In this document: positions 1-4,395 of the stretch, one piece after another
How the letters are laid out: each line of letters opens with the position of its first letter
Numbering within the stretch: the first letter of the stretch is position 1
NCBI GenBank assembly: GCA_012274205.1
Contig: JAAOZY010000232.1
Coordinates: forward strand, 1 to 8,337
DNA length: 8,337 bases
Direction: 5' to 3'
DNA from: Betaproteobacteria bacterium
GTDB lineage: Bacteria > Pseudomonadota > Gammaproteobacteria > Burkholderiales > SG8-39
Made by a program: the position numbers and the translations under genes
The notes under the pieces: generated by a model
What the model was told of the DNA's origin: nothing
Database searches by the model: none
The model's input: the letters and a program-made list of their open reading frames with translations, nothing else

Positions 1-166
1 CGTCGCCGGTGAGCACCAGCAGGCCCTCGCTGTCCGCATCCAGCCGCCCCGCGGCATAGACGCCGGCCAGCGGGATGTAATCCTTGAGGCAGGGCCGGCC
101 CCCGGTGGAAGTGAACTGGCGCAGCACGCCGTAGGGCTTGTTGAGAAGGATGACGCTTGCGTTCAT
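1..166 (-). CDS. rluE: 23S rRNA pseudouridine synthase RluE-like, N-terminal part only (3' end beyond window)
   Basis: This enzyme family (RsuA/RluB/E/F) isomerises a specific uridine in rRNA to pseudouridine; E. coli RluE modifies U2457 of 23S rRNA. Only the first 55 residues are visible. Reading from the ATG at 166, the protein opens with LLNKPYGVLRQFTS, the typical start of the catalytic domain when no S4 domain precedes it, as in RluE. It then reaches VYAAGRLDADSEGLLVLTGD, the signature around the catalytic aspartate (Asp43 here, in GRLD). The direct start at the catalytic domain and the QFT segment favour RluE over RsuA, RluB or RluF, which carry an N-terminal S4 domain. The start codon has only a weak purine stretch upstream. 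The gene lies 85 bases downstream of aceA on the same strand, behind a terminator. In E. coli rluE is the divergent neighbour of icd; here aceA lies between them. The family is near certain, the RluE subtype likely. Confidence 0.85.
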   Translation of the reverse strand, partial: MNASVILLNKPYGVLRQFTSTGGRPCLKDYIPLAGVYAAGRLDADSEGLLVLTGD

Positions 167-200
167 GGCTTGCCTGCCGGCACGCGCGCACAGCACAATG

Positions 201-230
201 AAAAACGCCGCAGCATACAGCGCTGCGGCG
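201..230 (-). terminator. Intrinsic terminator of aceA
   Basis: Read on the reverse strand, a perfect 9-bp stem (CGCCGCAGC / GCTGCGGCG, plus-strand arms 222-230 and 206-214) with a 7-base loop is followed directly by five T residues (201-205). It lies 21 bases past the aceA stop codon. Only about 34 bases separate the T-run from the rluE start, and I see no clear promoter there. rluE may therefore depend partly on read-through. Confidence 0.85.
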
Positions 231-251
231 CGATGCGGAACGGAAAAGCGC

Positions 252-1559
252 TCAAGCGACCTTGATCTTCTTCGGTGCGTCGAAGAACTGTTCGTCCTCG
301 GTCGAACCATGCAAGGCCGTGGTCGAAGACTTCCCGCCCTGCACCACCTGCGTGATATCGTCGAAATAGCTGGTACCGACTTCGCGCTGGTGCTTCACCG
401 CGGTGAAGCCCTTTTCGGCGGCGGCAAACTCCTTCTGCTGCAGCTCGACAAAGGCGGACATGTTGTTGCGCGCGTAACCGTAGGCGAGCTCGAACATGGA
501 GTAGTTGATCGCATGGAAACCGGCCAGCGTGATGAACTGGAATTTATAGCCCATGGCGCCCAGCTCGCGCTGGAACTTGGCGATGGTGGCATCGTCGAGG
601 TTGCGTTTCCAGTTGAATGACGGCGAGCAGTTGTAGGCAAGCATCTTGCCCGGATGCTTCTTCTGCACGCCTTCGGCGAATCTGCGCGCGAAATCCAGGT
701 CCGGCGTGCCGGTTTCACACCACACCATGTCGGCGTACTCGGCATAGGCGATGCCGCGCGACAAGGCCTGCTCGAAACCGTTTTTGACGCGGTAGAAACC
801 CTCGGCGGTGCGCTCGCCGGTCAGGAACGGCTTGTCGTTTTCGTCGACATCCGAGGTGACGAGGCTGGCCGCCTCCGCATCGGTGCGCGCCAGTATGAGC
901 GTGGGCACGCCCATGGTATCGGCGGCGAGCCGCGCGGCAACCAGCTTTTGCACCGCCTCCTGCGTCGGCACCAGCACCTTGCCACCCATGTGGCCGCATT
1001 TCTTCACCGAAGCGAGCTGGTCCTCGAAGTGCACGCCGGCCGCACCCGCATCGATCATTGCCTTCATCAGTTCGTGGGCGTTGAGCACGCCGCCGAAGCC
1101 GGCTTCGGCGTCCGCGACGATGGGCGCGAAGTAGTCGATATCGCCCTTGCCTTCCATGTGCTGGATCTGGTCGGCGCGCGCCAGCGCATTGTTGATGCGC
1201 TTAACCACGGTAGGCACGCTGGTTACCGCGTACAAGGACTGGTCCGGATACATCGACAGGCTGTCATTGCCGTCCGCGGCAACCTGCCAGCCCGACAGAT
1301 AAATTGCCGGAACGCCGGCCTTTACCTGCTGCATCGCCTGATTCCCCGTGACCGCGCCGAGCGAATTGACGAAGGGCATCTCCTGCGTCATTTTCCACAG
1401 CTTCTCCGCACCTCGTTTGGCCAGCGTGTGCTCGATCTGCACCGAGCCGCGCAGTCGATAGACGTCCTCTGCGGTATAGCCGCGCTTGACGCCTTTCCAA
1501 CGTGGATTTTCTGCCCAGTCTTTCTTGATCCTGGCAATTTCCTGCTCGCGATTACTCAT
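252..1559 (-). CDS. aceA: Isocitrate lyase
   Basis: Cleaves isocitrate to glyoxylate and succinate, the first step of the glyoxylate shunt, which allows growth on acetate or fatty acids. The 435-residue product matches the usual bacterial AceA length (E. coli 434). Visible signatures are SGWQ (89-92), the metal-site region IVADAEAGFGG (147-157, Asp150), the catalytic loop KKCGHMGG (186-193, Cys188 the active-site cysteine), ARTDAEA (224-230), the substrate-binding YNCSPSFNW (309-317) and TLAGFH (344-349). All key residues are present, so the enzyme should be active. The ATG at 1559 is preceded by a strong ribosome site, GGAGAGG, five bases upstream (1565-1571), which fixes the start. The protein ends with about ten residues (FDAPKKIKVA) beyond the E. 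coli C-terminus. It is transcribed away from icd across a 529-base spacer and ends at the terminator at 201-230. No aceB, glcB or aceK lies nearby. Identification is essentially certain. Confidence 0.98.
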   Translation of the reverse strand: MSNREQEIARIKKDWAENPRWKGVKRGYTAEDVYRLRGSVQIEHTLAKRGAEKLWKMTQEMPFVNSLGAVTGNQAMQQVKAGVPAIYLSGWQVAADGNDSLSMYPDQSLYAVTSVPTVVKRINNALARADQIQHMEGKGDIDYFAPIVADAEAGFGGVLNAHELMKAMIDAGAAGVHFEDQLASVKKCGHMGGKVLVPTQEAVQKLVAARLAADTMGVPTLILARTDAEAASLVTSDVDENDKPFLTGERTAEGFYRVKNGFEQALSRGIAYAEYADMVWCETGTPDLDFARRFAEGVQKKHPGKMLAYNCSPSFNWKRNLDDATIAKFQRELGAMGYKFQFITLAGFHAINYSMFELAYGYARNNMSAFVELQQKEFAAAEKGFTAVKHQREVGTSYFDDITQVVQGGKSSTTALHGSTEDEQFFDAPKKIKVA

Positions 1560-1790
1560 GATTTCCTCTCCGAAAACATTAATGGGCAGTGCGCGCGATG
1601 CGCCTGTCTTTGTCTAAGCGGACGAAGAAGCCCTGCTGTGTGGGACTCTCGCCTTCCCGCTGTACGTCACCCTGTTTGGATGCGCCCTCACCGGCGGCGC
1701 GGCATGGTCGCCGGCCACCTCCGGACGTTCGATGCGGTCGGCATCGGCCCGGTTTGCTGCAACACGGGAGCAGCCTTCCCGTGCACTTCC
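1560..1790 (-). promoter_or_regulatory. Long, hairpin-rich 5' leader of aceA (inferred)
   Basis: If aceA is transcribed from the promoter candidate at 1798-1826, its mRNA carries a leader of about 230 bases. In transcript order it has three perfect small hairpins. The first is a 7-bp stem CACGGGA/TCCCGTG (1763-1783, 7-base loop). The second is a 5-bp stem GATGC/GCATC (1731-1745, 5-base loop). The third is a 6-bp stem CCGGCG/CGCCGG (1691-1714, 12-base loop). A purine-rich segment (about 1640-1680) and the ribosome site follow. None of the hairpins has a T-run, so they are not terminators. I do not recognise a known riboswitch class. The leader and its structure are inferred from the DNA alone. 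Confidence 0.4.
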
Positions 1791-1797
1791 TGACCAC

Positions 1798-1826
1798 AGC
1801 ATATCGGCGTTGCTGCTGCCATGCAA
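1798..1826 (-). promoter_or_regulatory. Candidate sigma70 promoter of aceA
   Basis: On the reverse strand, TTGCAT (1821-1826) and TATGCT (1798-1803) are separated by exactly 17 bases. The -10 matches four of six consensus bases and the -35 three of six. It is the best spaced pair I found in the AT-rich part upstream of aceA, but the match is moderate and other promoters within 1830-1920 are possible. Confidence 0.35.
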
Positions 1827-1867
1827 CACTATTTCTTCATCACTTTAAACATGCATAAACAGTATAT

Positions 1868-1892
1868 TGGAAATACACACCTATACATTTCC
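1868..1892. repeat. Inverted repeat TGGAAAT / ATTTCC in the aceA-icd spacer
   Basis: TGGAAAT (1868-1874) and ATTTCC (1887-1892) form an inverted repeat with 12 bases between the arms, in AT-rich DNA upstream of both genes. The arms resemble the half-sites of the E. coli IclR operator as I recall it (TGGAAAT-N-ATTTCC), but the spacing is much wider than in that operator. It could be an operator for another dimeric or tetrameric regulator, or chance in AT-rich sequence. Confidence 0.3.
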
Positions 1893-1930
1893 CGTAATGC
1901 GCAATCTAGTTTCACAGATTTGGTGCATCG

Positions 1931-1943
1931 CCACAATTTGTGG
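1931..1943. promoter_or_regulatory. 13-bp palindrome CCACAATTTGTGG, possible operator
   Basis: CCACAA and TTGTGG form a perfect 6-bp inverted repeat around one central T. It lies about 145 bases upstream of the icd start and about 105 bases upstream of the aceA promoter candidate. A diverged copy, ACAGATTTGGTG, sits just to its left (1914-1925). The symmetry and location fit a transcription-factor site, but I cannot name the factor. Confidence 0.4.
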
Positions 1944-2024
1944 TAGCCGGGGCTCTGACCTGGCTTGGCCAAAAAAACGGCTTCCCAAGCGGAGTAAACT
2001 GGCAGCCTGCCCCCGCACATCGTG

Positions 2025-2041
2025 TATCATATATAAGACAT
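2025..2041 (+). promoter_or_regulatory. Candidate -10 region of the icd promoter
   Basis: An AT-rich cluster 50-65 bases before the icd start contains two overlapping -10-like hexamers, TATCAT (2025-2030) and TATAAG (2032-2037), each matching five of six consensus bases. No good -35 lies 16-18 bases upstream, where the sequence is GC-rich, so an activator-dependent promoter is plausible. A 7-base tandem duplication, ATAAGAC (2033-2039 and 2040-2046), overlaps it. Confidence 0.35.
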
Positions 2042-2088
2042 AAGACTTGTCAAGCCCCTCACCGATTCCATCCACAACAGGAGTTCAC

Positions 2089-3351
2089 ATGGCGAGCTAT
2101 AAACACATCAAAGTCCCGGGCGTAGGCGAGAAGATCCGCGTCCGGCCGGACAATTCCCTCGAGGTGCCCGATCAGCCGATCATCCCCTTCATCGAGGGCG
2201 ACGGCATCGGCGTGGATATCACGCCGGTGATGATCAAGGTGGTCGACGCGGCGGTTGCCAAGGCCTACGGCGGCAAGCGCAAGATTTCGTGGATGGAGAT
2301 GTACGCGGGCGAAAAATCGTGCAAGGTCTACGGCGAAAACGTATGGCTGCCGGACGAAACGCTGGAGGCGTCCAGGGAGTACGTGGTCTCGATCAAGGGA
2401 CCGTTGACCACCCCGGTCGGAGGCGGCATTCGTTCGATCAACGTGGCGCTGCGCCAGCAGCTCGACCTGTACGTCTGCCTGCGCCCGATACATTACTTCC
2501 CCGGCGTCCCCAGCCCGGTGAAAGAGCCGGAAAAGACCGACATGGTGATTTTCCGCGAGAACGCCGAGGACATCTACGCCGGGATCGAGTGGGCCGCCGG
2601 AACGCCCGAAGCAAAGAAGATCATCGACTTCCTGATCAAGGAAATGAAAGTCACCAAGATCCGTTTCCCCGCCACTTCGGCCATCGGCATCAAGCCGGTC
2701 TCGAGCGAGGGCAGCGAAAGGCTGATCAGGAAAGCATTCCAATACGCGATCGACAACAAGCGCAAGTCGGTCACGCTGGTGCACAAAGGCAACATCCAGA
2801 AGTTCACCGAAGGCGCTTTCCGTGACTGGGGCTATGCGCTGGCGCAGAAGGAGTTTGGCGCCAAGCTGCTCGACGGCGGCCCGTGGATGAGTTACAAGAA
2901 CCCGAAAACGGGCCAGGAGATCGTGGTAAAGGACGTCATCACCGACGCCATGCTGCAGCAGATTCTGCTGCGCCCGGCGGAATACGACGTGATCGCCACG
3001 CTGAACCTGACAGGCGACCTGATCTCCGACGCGCTCGCCGCGCAAATCGGCGGCATCGGCATCGCCCCCGGCGCCAATATGTCCGACACCGTCGCCATGT
3101 TCGAGGCCACCCACGGCACCGCGCCGAAGTATGCGGGCAAAGACTACGTCAACCCCGGTTCGGAGATTCTCTCGGCCGAGATGATGCTGCGCCACATGGG
3201 CTGGGTCGAGGCTGCGGATCTGATCATCAAGTCGATGGGCGCGGCGATCAACGCCAAGACCGTGACCTACGACTTTGCGCGCCTCATGACCGGCGCCACG
3301 CAGCTCTCCTGCTCGGGCTTCGGTCAGGCAATGATCGACAACATGAAGTAG
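2089..3351 (+). CDS. icd: Isocitrate dehydrogenase, NADP-dependent
   Basis: Oxidatively decarboxylates isocitrate to 2-oxoglutarate with NADP+, in the TCA cycle. The ATG at 2089 follows AGGAG (2079-2083) with five bases between and gives 420 residues (E. coli Icd 416). An in-frame TTG at 2047 would add 14 residues but lacks a ribosome site and family support. Residues align with E. coli at a constant offset of +3: Ser116 (the AceK phosphorylation serine, in GGIRSINVALR), Arg122, Arg132 and Arg156 for isocitrate, Tyr163 and Lys233 for catalysis, and Asp286, Asp310 and Asp314 for the metal. The NADP-specificity residues Lys347, Tyr348, Val354, Tyr394 and Arg398 are all kept, so NADP+ is the expected cofactor. 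This is the homodimeric E. coli-type enzyme, not the monomeric form. It diverges from aceA and ends at a strong terminator (3404-3439). The conserved serine suggests control by AceK, encoded elsewhere if present. Confidence 0.98.
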   Translation: MASYKHIKVPGVGEKIRVRPDNSLEVPDQPIIPFIEGDGIGVDITPVMIKVVDAAVAKAYGGKRKISWMEMYAGEKSCKVYGENVWLPDETLEASREYVVSIKGPLTTPVGGGIRSINVALRQQLDLYVCLRPIHYFPGVPSPVKEPEKTDMVIFRENAEDIYAGIEWAAGTPEAKKIIDFLIKEMKVTKIRFPATSAIGIKPVSSEGSERLIRKAFQYAIDNKRKSVTLVHKGNIQKFTEGAFRDWGYALAQKEFGAKLLDGGPWMSYKNPKTGQEIVVKDVITDAMLQQILLRPAEYDVIATLNLTGDLISDALAAQIGGIGIAPGANMSDTVAMFEATHGTAPKYAGKDYVNPGSEILSAEMMLRHMGWVEAADLIIKSMGAAINAKTVTYDFARLMTGATQLSCSGFGQAMIDNMK

Positions 3352-3364
3352 TACATCGCCCTGC

Positions 3365-3389
3365 GGCGCCGGCCCAAGCAGCCGGCGCC
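3365..3389 (+). repeat. Perfect GC hairpin just after icd
   Basis: GGCGCCGGC (3365-3373) and GCCGGCGCC (3381-3389) form a perfect 9-bp stem with a 7-base loop, 13 bases past the icd stop. There is no T-run, so it is not itself a canonical terminator. It precedes the true terminator and may protect the mRNA 3' end or assist termination. Confidence 0.6.
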
Positions 3390-3403
3390 ATCGCGCGAAT
3401 GAT

Positions 3404-3439
3404 AAACGGCCGCAGACGCCACGCCTGCGGCCGTTTTTT
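3404..3439 (+). terminator. Intrinsic terminator of icd, possibly bidirectional
   Basis: AAACGGCCGCAG (3404-3415) pairs with CTGCGGCCGTTT (3425-3436) in a perfect 12-bp stem with a 9-base loop, and the T-run covers 3434-3439. Read on the reverse strand the same stem is followed by TTTATCATT, a weaker T-tract. It could therefore also end the convergent cold-shock transcript, which has no T-tailed hairpin closer to its stop codon. Confidence 0.9.
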
Positions 3440-3513
3440 GCTTCATGCGCGGCAAAGAGACATCCTTCCCCTGACTCAGGGCCGATGACAGGCTGTACTC
3501 TGCAGACCGGCCT

Positions 3514-3530
3514 GGCGCCGCGCGGGCGCC
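3514..3530 (-). repeat. GC hairpin downstream of the cold-shock gene
   Basis: GGCGCC (3514-3519) and GGCGCC (3525-3530) are self-complementary and form a 6-bp stem with a 5-base loop, directly after the cold-shock gene stop. The reverse-strand sequence that follows has no T-run. It is at best an mRNA 3'-end structure, with termination probably at 3404-3439. Confidence 0.35.
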
Positions 3531-3534
3531 GTAC

Positions 3535-3741
3535 TCAGGCTGCCGACTGGATGCTGGAGGCTTGCTTGCCTTTGGGGCCTTGGGTCACTTCAAATTTGAC
3601 CTTCTGACCCTCTTTGAGTGTCTTGAAACCGTCCATCTGGATGGCGGAGAAATGCGCGAACAAATCCTCGCTGCCATCGTCGGGCGTGATGAAACCATAG
3701 CCCTTGGCGTCGTTGAACCACTTAACCGTACCTGTTGGCAT
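3535..3741 (-). CDS. Cold-shock domain protein, CspA family
   Basis: A small single-stranded nucleic-acid-binding protein that acts as an RNA chaperone and can melt mRNA structure. The 68 residues form a single cold-shock domain: TGTVKWFND at the start, RNP1 KGYGFITP (13-20) and RNP2 DLFAHF (26-31), followed by LKEGQKVKFEV and a GPKGKQAS end. Length and sequence match CspA-type proteins of betaproteobacteria. The position between icd and clpS matches cspD of Pseudomonas, so it may be the positional cspD counterpart. I leave the symbol blank because sequence and position suggest different names. The ATG at 3741 gives the standard MPTGTVKWF start; an in-frame TTG at 3765 would add eight residues unlike the family. 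The ribosome site is weak (GGATG, 3747-3751). It is divergent from clpS and convergent with icd. A good promoter (3847-3875) and a terminator-like hairpin in its leader suggest control at the RNA level. Confidence 0.95.
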   Translation of the reverse strand: MPTGTVKWFNDAKGYGFITPDDGSEDLFAHFSAIQMDGFKTLKEGQKVKFEVTQGPKGKQASSIQSAA

Positions 3742-3751
3742 AAAAACATCC

Positions 3752-3815
3752 AAAAAATTACGCAATCGGAAGCGTCCCCTTTTCGTGCCCTGGATGCGAC
3801 ATCCGGATTGCGTAA
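3752..3815 (-). promoter_or_regulatory. Terminator-like hairpin with T6 tail in the cold-shock gene leader
   Basis: On the reverse strand, TTACGCAATCCGGA (3802-3815) pairs with TCCGATTGCGTAA (3758-3770): ten perfect pairs, one bulged C, then three more pairs. The loop is 31 bases and itself holds a 5-bp hairpin GGATG/CATCC. Six T residues follow immediately (3752-3757), then the weak ribosome site and the ATG 10 bases further on. It sits downstream of the promoter candidate and upstream of the gene, with no other gene in between. It thus looks like a leader attenuator, or a structure that controls start-codon access. The repeat is directly visible; the function is inferred. Confidence 0.6.
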
Positions 3816-3846
3816 CGCACGCCGCCTGAGACCGGGCAACAGGCGT

Positions 3847-3875
3847 TTTTTACTCAGTTTGCCGACGCAAGTCAA
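3847..3875 (-). promoter_or_regulatory. sigma70 promoter of the cold-shock gene
   Basis: On the reverse strand, TTGACT (3870-3875, five of six consensus bases) and TAAAAA (3847-3852, four of six) are separated by 17 bases. Transcription would start near 3840, giving a leader of about 100 bases that includes the hairpin at 3752-3815. It is one of the two best -35 matches in the window. Confidence 0.65.
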
Positions 3876-4036
3876 GTGTCCGGCACCCCTGGAAGGAGCG
3901 CAGTAGTGTCGCGGTCGGCGCCAGCATTGCGCCGTGTCGCCGCAGCGATTAGGATTACACTCGAGCAATGCGCATATTCGGGCGATAATACGTCGGCGGG
4001 CGGGATTTTTTGCAGCGCGTTGTTGTCCAAGCTAAA

Positions 4037-4065
4037 TTGACTGGCCGCAGAATGTGGCATAGTGT
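4037..4065 (+). promoter_or_regulatory. Candidate sigma70 promoter of clpS-clpA
   Basis: TTGACT (4037-4042, five of six consensus bases) and TAGTGT (4060-4065, three of six) lie 17 bases apart. The start point would be about 4071-4073, leaving a leader of only 10-13 bases before the clpS ATG. An alternative pair, TTGCAG (4011-4016) with TAAATT (4034-4039), also has a 17-base spacer. The rest of the 342-base spacer between the cold-shock gene and clpS (3742-4083) holds the cold-shock promoter and leader; I see no gene in it. Confidence 0.5.
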
Positions 4066-4083
4066 TCAGGTGGGTGGGCGAGC

Positions 4084-4395
4084 ATGGCGAACCGGGCGCG
4101 TGAAGGGACCGTTTTAGAGGCGAAGAAGGCCAAGGTCAAGCCACCGCCGCTGTTCAAGGTCATGCTGCTGAACGATGACTATACGCCGATGGAGTTCGTG
4201 GTCATCGTGCTGCAGACGTTCTTCAGCCTGAGCCGCGAGCAGGCGACGCAGATCATGCTGAAGGTGCATCGCGAGGGGATGGGCGTTTGCGGCGTCTATC
4301 CCAAGGACGTTGCGGTTACGAAGGTAGAGCAGGTGGGCAGCTTCGCCCGACAGCATCAACATCCGCTTCAATGCGTGATGGAGGAAATTGAATGA
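4084..4395 (+). CDS. clpS: ClpS, N-degron adaptor of the ClpAP protease
   Basis: Binds proteins with destabilising N-terminal residues (Leu, Phe, Tyr, Trp) and hands them to the N-domain of ClpA for degradation by ClpAP, and it also blocks ClpA self-degradation. The 103 residues fit the family (E. coli 106). A flexible, basic N-terminus of about 20 residues leads into PPPLFKVMLLNDDYTPMEFV. The N-degron pocket residues match E. coli at an offset of -4: Asn30, Asp31, Asp32, Thr34, Pro35, the gatekeeper Met36, Val39, Met58 and His62. With methionine at the gatekeeper position, the pocket should select the four primary bulky residues. The ATG at 4084 has only a G-rich stretch as ribosome site and a short predicted leader. 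The stop overlaps the clpA start by four bases (ATGA), so the two are translationally coupled. Confidence 0.97.
   Translation: MANRAREGTVLEAKKAKVKPPPLFKVMLLNDDYTPMEFVVIVLQTFFSLSREQATQIMLKVHREGMGVCGVYPKDVAVTKVEQVGSFARQHQHPLQCVMEEIE

Larger units (their letters stand above)
1560..2088. promoter_or_regulatory. Divergent aceA-icd control region without genes
   Basis: This spacer separates the start codons of isocitrate lyase and isocitrate dehydrogenase. The aceA-proximal part (about 1560-1800) is GC-rich and full of short hairpins. The middle and icd-proximal part (about 1820-2045) is clearly more AT-rich than the rest of the window, as expected for promoters and operators. Short open frames cross it on both strands, but none has a convincing ribosome site, a recognisable family or a plausible composition. 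I regard it as entirely regulatory. Sub-elements are listed separately. Confidence 0.7.

Noticed and set aside
1763..1783. Hairpin CACGGGA/TCCCGTG as a transcription terminator
   Set aside because: No T-run follows on either strand; it is kept only as part of the aceA leader structure.
654..1793. 379-codon forward open frame opposite aceA and its leader
   Set aside because: Antisense shadow of aceA; it shows no family signature and no ribosome site.
1579..1858. Short open frames on both strands in the aceA-icd spacer (62-89 codons)
   Set aside because: No ribosome sites, Arg/Cys/Ser-rich translations, overlapping frames on both strands and hairpin-rich DNA all point to non-coding leader sequence rather than small genes.
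2047..2088. Upstream TTG start for icd adding 14 residues
   Set aside because: The ATG at 2089 has a well-spaced AGGAG and gives the family N-terminus; the extension has no ribosome site and unrelated sequence.
2059..3195. 378-codon reverse-strand open frame opposite icd
   Set aside because: Antisense shadow of icd with Arg/His/Asp-rich low-information composition and no motif; icd itself is unambiguous.
3742..3765. Upstream TTG start for the cold-shock protein adding 8 residues
   Set aside because: Cold-shock proteins start directly at the TGTVKWF segment; the extra residues would be encoded by the T-run and ribosome-site region.
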